Shown: positions 30,393 to 39,147, counted from the first letter of the stretch. The stretch: 48,287 nucleotides of DNA from Lyngbya aestuarii BL J (GCF_000478195.2 NZ_AUZM01000048.1:1-48287); one strand, 5' to 3'. Program-made: numbers and translations. The notes: generated by a model not told the origin, from the sequence alone.

Positions 30393-30848
30393 ATGATCGT
30401 AACACAATTAAGCACATTACTGCTAGCAACTGTGCTGCCTTGCATTGCAACTTTAGTCACTCCAATGTCTGTTCAAGCTGAAATCTTGAGTAGTAATGGG
30501 AATACGGATGTGTTTGTTTTAGAAGCTCATGCAGCAACTAATAATGTTTATCAAGCACAGGTCATTACGAGCTTTGATTGGTTTACAGATGCAGATAAAA
30601 TCGGACTCACGGGCGGACTAACCGAAGAAGAACTCGACTATATGGAACTGATTGATTTTGATGAAGATGGATTTTTAGATGATGCTGTGATTAAATTAAA
30701 ATCAACCCAAGCCATTTTAGGTGTCGTTCTCAACGCTGATGATTTTGTACTCGAAGGAGAATTTATTCCGATTGTTTCAACGAAACCACCTATTACTTGT
30801 CTTCAAAAGGTAAATATTGTCAGCTGCAATTCCTCTAATGTCGATTAA
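30393..30848 (+). CDS. Secreted small protein with a DxDxDG calcium-binding-like motif (151 aa)
   Basis: A hydrophobic signal peptide ends at SVQA (residue 29). The mature protein contains ITSFDWFTDADKIGL and LIDFDEDGFLDDAVIKL; DFDEDGFLDD (88-97) fits the DxDxDGxxD calcium loop of FG-GAP/VCBS, dockerin or EF-hand proteins. Two Cys near the C-terminus (LQKVNIVSCN region) could form a disulfide. I do not recognise the family. The likely location is periplasmic or extracellular. Confidence 0.65.
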   Translation: MIVTQLSTLLLATVLPCIATLVTPMSVQAEILSSNGNTDVFVLEAHAATNNVYQAQVITSFDWFTDADKIGLTGGLTEEELDYMELIDFDEDGFLDDAVIKLKSTQAILGVVLNADDFVLEGEFIPIVSTKPPITCLQKVNIVSCNSSNVD

Positions 30849-31025
30849 ATTGTGGCTTTTGATAACAATTATTAACAGAAAATTACTTCTGTTATTCTAA
30901 CGAACAACAGCATCTACTCCAGTGATAAGCACATAGCCTGTTTTGAGCGTCACACCGTTGGTTTAGACAATAAAATGCGACACATCAGCTAAACTATAAT
31001 AGCAGCTATCATTACGATTGGAAAA

Positions 31026-32285
31026 ATGAGACATTTTGATGTTGTTGTTGTGGGAGCCGGGCCATCTGGTGGTCACTGTGCGAGACAGCTTGCCAAGTCG
31101 GGAAAAAAGGTCTTACTCGCTGAACAGCATCAAACCTTCGCACAAAATGACTTCTCTAGTGGTGCAATTCCGATAGAAACTTTAAAACGGTATAATCTTC
31201 CTTCTGATGTCGTCGGTAGTTTGTGGCAAAAAATTGTGATCATCACCACTAATATTCATCAGACTTGGGAATGCGATCGCCCTCGGGGTGTTGTGTTGAA
31301 TTTTGCCAAACTGCGAGAATTTTTAGCACAAGAAGTTCAACGACAAGGTAGTGAAGTCTGGATGGGACATCGCTATATTCAATCTGATCAAGAAAACGGA
31401 AAAACGATTGTTGAGTTCAAACCTTATGGGAACAGTGAAACTGTTAAAGTATCAACTCAAGTTTTGGTAGATGCCACGGGTCAAATCCGAGCGGTGATGT
31501 GTCCATCTAAGCAACAAAATCTTCCCTATCTCACCGGAACGGGAACAGAATATTTAATCGAAGTTGGTAGCTCAGACTATCAAAAATATGCTCAAAAATT
31601 AACTTTTTTCTTAGGTCATAAATGGATGCCTAAAGGATATTCTTGGATTTTTCCGATGGAACCCAATCGTTTAAAAATCGGTTCTGCCCGATTGAATCGT
31701 CCTCATAAAATTGTCGAGAAAACCAGCTCTCTACGAACTTACATTGAACTGATTATAAATGATTATTTACAAGGAATTTCCTATAAAATTATTGATGTTC
31801 ATGGTGGAGTCTTAAAATATTGTAGCGGTCTTCAAGACACCTATTATCGAAATAATGTGATCGCGATTGGAGATGCAGTTTCGACGGTAAATATGTTAGG
31901 AGGAGAAGGAATTAGACATGGAATAGAAAGTGCAGAAATTGCTTCTCGGTTTATTGAAGCTTATCTAGCTGGACAACAAGTTGATTTTAGTTCTTATCAG
32001 CAGGAAATGCACAAGACCTATAAAAAAACTTGGGATTGGTCGGAAAGAATGGGAATCAGTAAATACTTAGAATACAGTGATAAGTTAATAGATCGGGGAG
32101 TTTCTTATTTAAACCAATTGAGTACAGAGGAAATTTTACAGGTTCTTTTTGAATATAATTTCAACCCGATCTATCGTAGGATATTACCCTATCTACGGTA
32201 CAAGCTATCAGCTAAGATTCGCAATTTAATAGGACAGGTTCGCTCTAGCTTCACTAACATAAATATCCTCAAAGGTGTAGACTAA
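31026..32285 (+). CDS. Geranylgeranyl-reductase-like FAD-dependent oxidoreductase (419 aa)
   Basis: An N-terminal FAD-binding Rossmann motif (DVVVVGAGPSGGHCARQLA), VLVDATGQIRAVM in the middle, and the second FAD motif NVIAIGDAVSTVNMLGGEGI with IRHGIESAEIASRFIE place it in the COG0644/GG-reductase group. The group includes ChlP-type reductases and enzymes that reduce isoprenoid chains or halogenate. It differs from ChlP in the substrate region and has an unusual C-terminal ~90 residues. The substrate is unknown. mtnA follows after 34 nt and may be co-transcribed. Confidence 0.85.
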   Translation: MRHFDVVVVGAGPSGGHCARQLAKSGKKVLLAEQHQTFAQNDFSSGAIPIETLKRYNLPSDVVGSLWQKIVIITTNIHQTWECDRPRGVVLNFAKLREFLAQEVQRQGSEVWMGHRYIQSDQENGKTIVEFKPYGNSETVKVSTQVLVDATGQIRAVMCPSKQQNLPYLTGTGTEYLIEVGSSDYQKYAQKLTFFLGHKWMPKGYSWIFPMEPNRLKIGSARLNRPHKIVEKTSSLRTYIELIINDYLQGISYKIIDVHGGVLKYCSGLQDTYYRNNVIAIGDAVSTVNMLGGEGIRHGIESAEIASRFIEAYLAGQQVDFSSYQQEMHKTYKKTWDWSERMGISKYLEYSDKLIDRGVSYLNQLSTEEILQVLFEYNFNPIYRRILPYLRYKLSAKIRNLIGQVRSSFTNINILKGVD

Positions 32286-32319
32286 AAGAAAAATTCTGGA
32301 TTTCTATCCCTAACTTCCT

Positions 32320-33366
32320 ATGACTTCTAGCCTCACTCAAGTTTATCCGATCATTTGGCAAGATGATCATGTTCTGCTGATTGATCAAACCCGTCTCCCG
32401 AAAGAGTATACTCGGATTGAAATTAGTCGCTATGAAGATATGGCTCGTGCGATTAAAACGATGATTGTTCGGGGTGCGCCCGCGATTGGAATTGCCGCAG
32501 CTTATGGAATATATCTCGGTGCGCGAGACATTCAGAGCGTAGATCGTCAGGAATTTTTTACTCAGTTAGAAGCAGTGGCAGATGTATTGCGTCGCACTCG
32601 TCCAACGGCAGTTAATTTGTTTTGGGCAATTGATCAAATGCTGAAAACAGCTCAAGAAACAAACGGATCAGTTGAACAGGTACAACAAGCGTTATTAGAA
32701 AGGGCAAAAGCGATTCATGCTGAGGATATCGAAACCTGTAAACTGATTGGAGATACAGGATTAAATGTTTTACCAACTTCTCCTCAAAAACTCAATATTT
32801 TGACTCACTGTAACGCCGGAGCATTGGCGACTGGAGGCTATGGAACCGCATTAGGGGTGATTCGTTCGGCTTGGCGAGAAGGACGCTTAGAACGAGTCTA
32901 TGCTGATGAAACTCGTCCGCGTTTACAGGGGGCAAAATTGACAACTTGGGAATGTGTTCAAGACAATATTCCAGTCACTTTAATTGCGGATAATATGGCG
33001 GCGCATTGCATGAAGCAAGGTTTAATTCATGCTGTAATTGTCGGGGCAGATCGGATTACAGCAAATGGTGATACTGCCAATAAAATTGGCACTTATAGTT
33101 TAGCGTTAGTTGCCAAAGCTCACAATATTCCTTTTTTTGTTGCGGCTCCTCTCTCTACAGTTGATTTTAAACTAGAAACGGGGACGGAAATCCCGATTGA
33201 AGAACGAGATGTTAGCGAACTCTATGAAGTGGGTAATACTCGTTTATGTCCGACGGGAGTTGAGTTTTATAACCCCGCTTTTGATGTGACACCAGCAGAA
33301 TTAATTGCTGCCATTATTACCGAAAAGGGAGCAGTTAAACCTGGGGAATTAAGAACGTTAAAGTAA
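32320..33366 (+). CDS. mtnA: S-methyl-5-thioribose-1-phosphate isomerase (348 aa)
   Basis: MtnA converts methylthioribose-1-phosphate to methylthioribulose-1-phosphate in methionine salvage. Signature parts are [36 protein letters not shown] with the catalytic Cys, [16 protein letters not shown] and [19 protein letters not shown] with the catalytic Asp. It is full length. It lies 34 nt behind the flavoprotein gene. Confidence 0.96.
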   Translation: MTSSLTQVYPIIWQDDHVLLIDQTRLPKEYTRIEISRYEDMARAIKTMIVRGAPAIGIAAAYGIYLGARDIQSVDRQEFFTQLEAVADVLRRTRPTAVNLFWAIDQMLKTAQETNGSVEQVQQALLERAKAIHAEDIETCKLIGDTGLNVLPTSPQKLNILTHCNAGALATGGYGTALGVIRSAWREGRLERVYADETRPRLQGAKLTTWECVQDNIPVTLIADNMAAHCMKQGLIHAVIVGADRITANGDTANKIGTYSLALVAKAHNIPFFVAAPLSTVDFKLETGTEIPIEERDVSELYEVGNTRLCPTGVEFYNPAFDVTPAELIAAIITEKGAVKPGELRTLK

Positions 33367-33378
33367 TTGTGGGTATAA

Positions 33379-33408
33379 AAACCCGGTTTCTCACAAGTGA
33401 CCGGGTTT
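33379..33408 (+). terminator. Hairpin after mtnA
   Basis: AAACCCGGT (33379-33387) pairs perfectly with ACCGGGTTT (33400-33408) around a 12-nt loop, starting 12 nt after the mtnA stop. The stem carries its own T run but no long T tract follows. Confidence 0.65.
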
Positions 33409-33584
33409 CTAGTGAGGGGAATAGGAAGATTTTATCCAACTCAGTTTGTAGTATGAGTAATTCTGTTCATTGCGATCGCCTCCTTGGGTTGATGGAATTT
33501 TCAATTGGTGCTACCAAATAGAACGCCGCTCTAAATGATAATTTTGTTCTAAGCGATGTAGACTCTCTGTGAAATCCTGTTGAA

Positions 33585-33890
33585 TGTGGTGACGTTCTCC
33601 CGTCGGTAAGCTGTCGCTATACCGAGGGCTTCCCAACCTTACGGATAGGGCTTCCTGTTTCAAAGGGAGTGCAACCACTTAACCCTCTACAGGCAGAAGC
33701 GATGAGACCCACCGCTTTTTTGTACTGAACAATTCTGTACTCCTGCACGCTCCCTTAAGAGTTTTACCTTTTGACGGGCTAACTAGAACTTCTGAATTGA
33801 ACCCCATACTCTATGTTGTTTTCATGGTGCTATCAGGTGCGTATTACCGCTACTCCTGATACAATCAGGAGTAGCACATAGAGGCACACA
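33585..33890 (-). mobile_element. Probable remnant of an IS200/IS605-type (TnpB) element
   Basis: On the minus strand, a 42-codon open fragment (33807 to 33679) reads LVSPSKGKTLKGACRSTELF and ends LLPVEG before its stop, reminiscent of cyanobacterial TnpB C-terminal tails. It is followed by a structured stretch (AAGCCCTATCCGTAAGGTTG, then GGGAAGCCCTCGG and CGACGGGAGAACGTCACC, to about 33585) resembling the 3' omega-RNA/right end of such elements, which often ends in GTCAC. On the other side lies a perfect 11-bp hairpin, GCTACTCCTGA-tacaa-TCAGGAGTAGC (33849-33875), similar to subterminal hairpins bound by TnpA. The body of TnpB is absent. Identification is by resemblance and needs a database comparison. 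Confidence 0.45.
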
Positions 33891-34031
33891 ATGACAAGAG
33901 ACAAACGGATAGTAGTTCGTGTAAATCACGAAGAGTACAACCGAATTAATGATTATGCTAAAAGTAAAAGCTATTCTGTTGCTGAGATTATTCGAGACTA
34001 CATCAAGCGTTTACCGAAAAACCCTGATTAA
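33891..34031 (+). CDS. Ribbon-helix-helix (CopG-like) small protein (46 aa)
   Basis: A short ORF begins MTRDKRIVVRVNHEEYNRI and continues through SYSVAEIIRDYIKRLPKN. The pattern, a beta strand with alternating basic and hydrophobic residues (KRIVVRV) followed by two helices (HEEYNRINDYAKSK, SVAEIIRDYIKRL), is that of RHH DNA-binding proteins. It starts 15 nt after a perfect 11-bp hairpin that could be its operator. GAGG (33881-33884) precedes the ATG. Small RHH proteins of this type frequently accompany IS605/TnpB elements in cyanobacteria (from memory). Confidence 0.7.
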   Translation: MTRDKRIVVRVNHEEYNRINDYAKSKSYSVAEIIRDYIKRLPKNPD

Positions 34032-34071
34032 ACGGATGCTTCGCAGTTATTTGTTGGTCACAATTCCCCTG

Positions 34072-34092
34072 CCGTTAACATTCGTATAACGG
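34072..34092. terminator. Small hairpin after the RHH gene
   Basis: CCGTTA (34072-34077) pairs with TAACGG (34087-34092). It lies between the RHH ORF and the leftward coiled-coil gene and may end one or both transcripts. No T tract follows. Confidence 0.35.
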
Positions 34093-34119
34093 GAGACCCC
34101 CTGCGACATTAAGTTGGAC

Positions 34120-34458
34120 TTATCCAACTAAAGATTTAAGTATCCATCCGATGATGATCCCCAATCCTCCAAAGCGAACCGCTTGCCAAAAGGGTTCTCT
34201 GAGACTTCCCCAAGTAAACAAGCGACTTTCGAGGTTCAGTTCAATGGTTTCCAACTCAGCTTCTATTTGACGTAATTCTTCTCGCAATTGACGGGATCGG
34301 GTTTGACGCAATTCGGGGATCACTTCATCAATGCGGTTTTTCAGTTCAGCCTGACGGCGTTGATCTCGTTTGACTTGAGCATAACGCTGTTTGATTTCTA
34401 AAAGCGATCGCTCAATCTGAGATAAAGCTTGCTCAAACTCCTGATCTTCCGATGTCAT
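34120..34458 (-). CDS. Coiled-coil protein with C-terminal membrane anchor (112 aa)
   Basis: Residues 5-80 are a highly charged heptad-like coiled coil (EIKQRYAQVKRDQRRQAELK, LREELRQIEAELETIELNLE). A Trp-containing hinge leads to a single C-terminal hydrophobic helix (FGGLGIIIGWILKSLVG), so this is probably a tail-anchored membrane protein. I do not recognise a named family. It is divergent from the DUF6439-like gene with about 135 bp between starts. Confidence 0.75.
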   Translation of the reverse strand: MTSEDQEFEQALSQIERSLLEIKQRYAQVKRDQRRQAELKNRIDEVIPELRQTRSRQLREELRQIEAELETIELNLESRLFTWGSLREPFWQAVRFGGLGIIIGWILKSLVG

Positions 34459-34593
34459 CTGTGTTTTAACCGGATTATGTTTCGTGAGACTGATTCAGTA
34501 TAATCGGGATCGGTTTATGGGTACAGTTTCTTGGCATAATTATAAATGCAAAGATGCAACTTACCCCAATCGCAATCTGATAAAAGGTCGTTT

Positions 34594-34920
34594 ATGGTTA
34601 ACTCGATCCCCAAATCAACTCACAATGATGAGGCTGCCAATAGTTCTCAGACAGGCTGCTTTGATGAGTATACAACCGAAGAACTCGCTCAAGCTTTAGC
34701 CGAACGTCTGGCAATCAACGATCAAGATTGGCATCAACTCAAATCTAATCGCCAAGCTCGTGCTAGCGAACAAATCATTGCTGCTCTTGTTTTTCTACTC
34801 AAAAAGCAACCCCAAGAAGTGATCCCTCGCCTGAATCAGGCAATCGGTTGGCTGGATCGTTCGATCTCCGCTCCTCCTTGTCCGACTCATGGTGTCAATT
34901 CATCTAAAAAACAATCTTGA
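34594..34920 (+). CDS. DUF6439-like cyanobacterial protein (108 aa)
   Basis: The core YTTEELAQALAERLAINDQDW, HQLKSNRQARASEQIIAALV, FLLKKQPQEVIPRLNQAIGW, then LDRSISAPPCPTHG, is what I recall as a small conserved cyanobacterial family annotated DUF6439. The ATG at 34594 has AAGG 7-8 nt upstream; the in-frame ATG at 34546 would add 16 residues and lacks a site. Soluble, function unknown. Confidence 0.7.
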   Translation: MVNSIPKSTHNDEAANSSQTGCFDEYTTEELAQALAERLAINDQDWHQLKSNRQARASEQIIAALVFLLKKQPQEVIPRLNQAIGWLDRSISAPPCPTHGVNSSKKQS

Positions 34921-35108
34921 ATAGATTGAAATAATTGCTGTTATCATAGTGAGAAGCAGATTCGACAGTCGAGGCAGAATCTTACCCAAAAATTGAGGCT
35001 GAGTTTGACGCCCCTCCCGCTATAATTGACTAGGATCAACTGGAAAAGCAGTGTTTCTAACTGCTTTCAGTCTTTCCCTCTACTATTGTCTTATGTCTAA
35101 CTTGTCGA

Positions 35109-35561
35109 TTAAGAACTGACAATTTCCTTACAAATAGTTAATTCAGTTCCTTGGGAGTTCCATGCGACTCGATCAAAAATCTGGTGCAAGATATACAAGC
35201 CTCGTCCACACTCGTGATCATCGACAGGTAATTCGGACTCATGTCCTGTTTGATGTTCATCTAACAGAGGATTTCGACAAGGACAAGGAGGTCGAAACCC
35301 TGATCCTTGATCAGAGATAATCCACCAAAATTGATTTTTGACGATCGAGAAACGGACAACAATTGTTTTACTGGGGTCTAGCTTGTTGCCATGTTTGGCT
35401 GCATTGACCAGAGCCTCCTGAAGGCCTAAGCGCAGTTCCGCTTGCCAGCAATCAGGAATCTCTGCTAAAAGCAAGTCTAAAATGGGACACAGGTAGAGCG
35501 TAGAAGCAAAGCTAACTGTGACCCAGTTGCGTTTAACCGGACGCGATGATATGGCAATCAC
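35109..35561 (-). CDS. RsbW-like ATP-binding protein, anti-sigma factor type kinase (150 aa)
   Basis: A stand-alone HATPase_c domain: N-box LQEALVNAAKHGN (Glu49, Asn53, His57), G1 box SDQGSGF (83-89) and G2 box ECGRGLYIL (about 117-125). The size and lack of a histidine phosphotransfer domain fit the RsbW/SpoIIAB-like family, which phosphorylates STAS proteins or binds sigma factors. An insertion, RPPCPCRNPLLDEHQTG, sits in the ATP lid. The start is GTG at 35561, preceded by AGGGAG 8-9 nt away. No STAS or PP2C partner is adjacent. Confidence 0.85.
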   Translation of the reverse strand: MIAISSRPVKRNWVTVSFASTLYLCPILDLLLAEIPDCWQAELRLGLQEALVNAAKHGNKLDPSKTIVVRFSIVKNQFWWIISDQGSGFRPPCPCRNPLLDEHQTGHESELPVDDHECGRGLYILHQIFDRVAWNSQGTELTICKEIVSS

Positions 35562-36270
35562 TCGGAAAACTCCCTGGCGTCATGGTGGATGATCAATTTC
35601 ACACCCTGCATCAGTAGTAAACTTCCTTTCCGACGGGCGGATCAGACTTGAAGCTGGTCTTCAATTCACAGTTTTCCCTGACAGAGGATGAGATAATGAG
35701 ACGGCTTCTTAGAGGGTACATTAACAAACATACCCTTGCCACGAATCTGAAAATAGAGTTACATGGCCTCAAGGCTAGTTGTACATACTGAATCAATTAA
35801 ACTTTGACCTTAACGGATAAACTAATTGGGGATAGTTTATACCCGTATTTTGCGATCTTGATTCCCGTTTAGTCAAGCTAAAGGGAAAATTTTTCCTCTA
35901 CTTGTAATTCTATCATTTCTCTGCGGTTCAGATGGTATGCCAGCAACTTCCAACTGTAAAACCCCCATTATGTGAGCAAATATGCTTTGAGAAACGACTT
36001 TCCCAACTCAGTTTAGTTAGAAAGTCCAATTGTTAAAATTTTCTCCTTACTTTAAGATTATCAAAACACTCACCAAAAAACACATCTCTGGAAAATTTTC
36101 CGATTAATCCCGAGTCTCCCTAATCCTTTTCATCCCTTGTCCAATCAGGATTTCAGGCTCCATCGCCTCCGTTCAAAAAAGACTGTACGATTGAATATCA
36201 CTCCAGGTCAGACCCAAGCATTCTAAAATTGAAAAATAATAATCAACCTGAGTTTAGATCCATTAATACT
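35562..36270. other. ~700-bp divergent intergenic region
   Basis: The region lies between the leftward RsbW-like gene and the rightward hydrolase. An open frame on the minus strand (35796-35611) has atypical composition and no ribosome binding site, so I do not call it. The DNA from 35800 to 36180 is AT-rich. No tRNA, terminator or repeat was recognised. Confidence 0.4.
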
Positions 36271-37212
36271 ATGCAAACAACTGTAACCGCTGATCCCCAT
36301 CCAATCTCGGGTACTTATTGGAAGTGGCGAGAACAGTTAATTTATTACGTGCGGGCAGGTTCGCCTCAACCGGAGCGCCCCCCATTGTTACTCATTCATG
36401 GATTTGGAGCCTCAACCGATCATTGGCGCAAAAATCTCATCGGTTTGAGTGAAAACTTTGAGGTTTGGGCAATTGACCTACTCGGCTTCGGACGTTCAGC
36501 CAAGCCCAACTGGGAATATAGCAGCGATCTCTGGCGGGATCAACTGGATGATTTTATTACCGAAACCATTGGTCAGCCTGTTATTCTAGCGGGTAACTCT
36601 CTGGGTGGATATGCTGCTTTGTGTGTCGCCGCCCAACGTCCCAACTCCGCCCGGGGTTTGATTTTACTCAATAGTGCTGGGCCATTTACCGACACTGAAC
36701 CCGCTCCACCTGCTCCGGCTTGGAAAAAAACCGCTTCGGGAAGTGTACGATGGCTATTCCAACAAAACTTGGCTAGCTATGTCGTTTTTCAATGGACAAG
36801 ACGACGCTCAACCATTCGCAAAACCCTGAAAAAAGTTTATTTAAACCCTGATACTGTCACCGAGCAACTGGTTGAAGAAATTTATCGTCCTTCTTGCTCT
36901 CCGGGTGCAGCGCAAGTGTTTGCGTCGGTATTTAAAACCCGATCAGGAGAAAAAGTAGATGCTTTACTCAGTCTACTCTGTTGTCCATTGCTATTGCTGT
37001 GGGGAGAAGGTGATCCGTGGATAAACTGTCGCGATCGCAGTGCTAAGTTTCGCCAATATTATCCCCAACTCACCGAACACTTTCTCGAAGCGGGTCACTG
37101 TCCCCATGATGAAGTTCCTGAACAAGTCAACGAACTGATTAAAGCGTGGGTGATATCTGAGTGCGAAATTAGTAATACTAATAATAAAAACGAGGATGAA
37201 TCCTCGGGTTGA
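36271..37212 (+). CDS. Alpha/beta-fold hydrolase (313 aa from ATG)
   Basis: Canonical elements are LLLIHGFGASTDHWRKNL (oxyanion loop), WAIDLLGFGRSAKP, the nucleophile elbow LAGNSLGGYAAL (Ser), the acid Asp in LLWGEGDPWINC and the catalytic His in LEAGHCPHDEVPEQ. The GNSLGG elbow and GFGRS motif resemble cyanobacterial and plastid hydrolases related to pheophytinase and chlorophyll dephytylase, so a tetrapyrrole or lipid ester is conceivable. I take ATG 36271 rather than the TTG at 36229, which would add 14 polar residues. The 3' end overlaps the convergent ferredoxin gene by 35 bp. Confidence 0.87.
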   Translation: MQTTVTADPHPISGTYWKWREQLIYYVRAGSPQPERPPLLLIHGFGASTDHWRKNLIGLSENFEVWAIDLLGFGRSAKPNWEYSSDLWRDQLDDFITETIGQPVILAGNSLGGYAALCVAAQRPNSARGLILLNSAGPFTDTEPAPPAPAWKKTASGSVRWLFQQNLASYVVFQWTRRRSTIRKTLKKVYLNPDTVTEQLVEEIYRPSCSPGAAQVFASVFKTRSGEKVDALLSLLCCPLLLLWGEGDPWINCRDRSAKFRQYYPQLTEHFLEAGHCPHDEVPEQVNELIKAWVISECEISNTNNKNEDESSG

Positions 37213-37513
37213 GCTTTTCTTCGACGGGTTGACCGCCTTTGAGGTGTTGTTCAACAATAATCGCAACATCTTGGGGCTGAACTCGATAGTACCAGGTTTC
37301 ATCGGGAGTCACCTTAACGGTCGGGCCAACACTACATTGACCCATGCAACCGCTAGCCTCAATGATCACTTCAGAGATCTGTGCATCTTGAAATGCTTGT
37401 AACACTTTTTGGGAACCCTGTTTCAGACAGGTTTGATTTTGACAAACCCTCACACAGCGAGGAGTCAGTTCAGATGGATTTGAACCTGAGTTGTCTACTT
37501 GAGTTTCTGGCAT
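37178..37513 (-). CDS. (2Fe-2S) thioredoxin-like ferredoxin (111 aa)
   Basis: Four Cys in the thioredoxin-like ferredoxin/NuoE pattern: Cys24 and Cys29 (VCQNQTCLKQGS), Cys56 and Cys60 (ASGCMGQCSVGP), that is C-x4-C and C-x3-C. The fold is completed by VKVTPDETWYYRVQPQDVA and IIVEQHLKGGQPV. Cyanobacterial members act as soluble electron carriers or as accessory domains of NDH/hydrogenase-like complexes. The ATG at 37513 gives a normal N-terminus; a longer reading to 37750 would overlap the origin region and is rejected. The last 11 codons overlap the convergent hydrolase. Confidence 0.85.
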   Translation of the reverse strand: MPETQVDNSGSNPSELTPRCVRVCQNQTCLKQGSQKVLQAFQDAQISEVIIEASGCMGQCSVGPTVKVTPDETWYYRVQPQDVAIIVEQHLKGGQPVEEKLNPRIHPRFYY

Positions 37514-37700
37514 AGTCAAGGAAAATCGTGGATCTTTATGTCTTATTCCATTATGACGGATGGGATTTTTTGACTCAGGAATCGAGTCATCGCCAGCGGT
37601 GCCTGCATTCGGCACCAATTCAGATGCGGTGTACCGATGACCCCTCCCACATCTGGTAAAGCAATTGTCAAAGTTCGATTTTGGGTTTTTCCTCAGCTTT

Positions 37701-37900
37701 TGTGGAAAAAACTGTGGATAATTTCCTCGAAGTCTGTGGAAAAGGTTCAAAGGGCTTTAGTTATGGCGCTCAAGGGGTAGAGGTTGAACGGGTTTTCCAC
37801 AAGTTTTCCACAGGATTAGTATTCGAGTGAATCAAATTGCAAACAAAACGATAAAATATAGAACTCGGTGTATTCATTCTGTGAATAACATTTCGGGGTG
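37701..37900. other. oriC: Putative chromosomal replication origin (oriC) with DnaA-box cluster
   Basis: Five 9-mers match DnaA boxes within 112 bp. Three point left: TGTGGAAAA (37701-37709), TGTGGATAA (37713-37721, the exact complement of TTATCCACA) and TGTGGAAAA (37735-37743). Two point right: TTTTCCACA (37793-37801) and TTTTCCACA (37804-37812). A one-mismatch box TGTGAATAA is at 37880-37888. AT-rich DNA (37813-37870) next to the cluster could be the unwinding element. dnaN starts at 37963; oriC beside dnaN is the arrangement known from other cyanobacteria, and TTTTCCACA is the common cyanobacterial box form. Very likely the origin; strand-skew data would confirm it. Confidence 0.88.
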
Positions 37901-37962
37901 ATAACGCCAGATCTCGATTGCTAATTTTTATCGAAACACTCAATCTTTACCCAGGTTAATCC

Positions 37963-39138
37963 ATGCGATTCATCGTTGAACAAGAAAAACTAAGTTCTAA
38001 TTTATCCTTGATTTCTAGAGCGATTCCCTCTCGTCCAACCCATCCCATTTTATCTAATATTCTACTCGAAGCCACTGCCGAAACCCAACAACTGAGCTTA
38101 ACTGCTTTTGATTTAAGCTTAGGAATATATACTTCGATGAGTGCAGAAGTAGAAGTTGGGGGAAGGTTCACGCTACCTGCAAAATTACTCAATGATATTG
38201 TCTCTCGTTTACCGAATAGTCCGATTGCTCTCGATGACGATGCCGGAGAATCTATTATTACCTTAACTTCGAGTTCAGGACGGTATCAAGTTCGAGGAAT
38301 GGGTGCCGAGGAATATCCCGCACTTCCCTTGATTGAAGATGGAGAATCGATTTCTATTCCGGCTGATGCTTTAATTGAAGGATTAAAAGGAACTTTATTC
38401 GCTACCAGTCCAGATGAAACCAAACAAGTTTTAACGGGAGTACATTTAAGAATTCAGTCTGAAAACTTAGAATTTGCCTCAACAGATGGTCATCGTTTGG
38501 CGGTTGTCAAGGCTGAATCCTTAAACGGTGATGACGGGTCAGAAAATATTTCAACGTCAAAAATTGAGGATTTTGAAGTCACAATTCCGGCTCGGGCATT
38601 ACGAGAAGTTGAACGAATGATTGCAGCCGCCTCTCCCGGAAAAGAGGAATCAAAACTTATGGTTAAGCTGAGATTTGATGAAAGTCAAGTGATATTTGAA
38701 ATCGGGAATCAACGCTTAAATAGTCGGAAATTAGAAGGTTCTTATCCGGCTTATCAACAGCTTATTCCTAATCAATTTCTCAATCAAATTAATGTAGATC
38801 GCCGAAATTTTTTGGGTGCGTTAGAGCGAATTGCAGTCTTAGCGAGTCAAAAAAATGATATTGTTAAATGCACGATTGATAACGATCAACAGAAAATTTC
38901 TCTGTCTGTAGAAGCGGCTGATGTGGGAAATGCACTCGAATCTTTATCGGCTCAAGTCTCAGGAGATGAACCCAAAGAACTCGCATTTAATGTGAAATAT
39001 TTGATGGAAGGGTTAAAAGTTCTCAATACTTCTGAAATCCAAATTCAACTGAATGCGGCGACCAGTCCGGTGATTTTAAATCCTTTGGGAGGTGTAAAAA
39101 TGACTTATTTAGTGATGCCTGTTCAGTTGAGAAATTAG
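37963..39138 (+). CDS. dnaN: DNA polymerase III beta subunit, sliding clamp (391 aa)
   Basis: The protein forms the dimeric ring that tethers the replicase to DNA. Three clamp domains are visible, opening with MRFIVEQEKLSSNLSLISRA and RPTHPILSNILLEA. The second contains LLFATSPDETKQVLTGVHL-like TLFATSPDETKQVLTGVHL, and the third ends VILNPLGGVKMTYLVMPVQL, the family's conserved C-terminus (MPV.L). Length is normal. The cluster of DnaA boxes lies directly upstream. Confidence 0.97.
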   Translation: MRFIVEQEKLSSNLSLISRAIPSRPTHPILSNILLEATAETQQLSLTAFDLSLGIYTSMSAEVEVGGRFTLPAKLLNDIVSRLPNSPIALDDDAGESIITLTSSSGRYQVRGMGAEEYPALPLIEDGESISIPADALIEGLKGTLFATSPDETKQVLTGVHLRIQSENLEFASTDGHRLAVVKAESLNGDDGSENISTSKIEDFEVTIPARALREVERMIAAASPGKEESKLMVKLRFDESQVIFEIGNQRLNSRKLEGSYPAYQQLIPNQFLNQINVDRRNFLGALERIAVLASQKNDIVKCTIDNDQQKISLSVEAADVGNALESLSAQVSGDEPKELAFNVKYLMEGLKVLNTSEIQIQLNAATSPVILNPLGGVKMTYLVMPVQLRN

Positions 39139-39147
39139 AGAAAAAAT

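Noticed and set aside
35611-35796. 61-codon open frame on the minus strand
   Set aside because: It is rich in Arg, Ser and Cys, has no ribosome binding site and shows no family pattern; a STAS partner for the RsbW-like protein was looked for here but not found.
37514-37750. N-terminal extension of the ferredoxin gene
   Set aside because: The extension would run through the DnaA-box cluster and precedes a good internal ATG at 37513; its sequence has no ferredoxin-like pattern.
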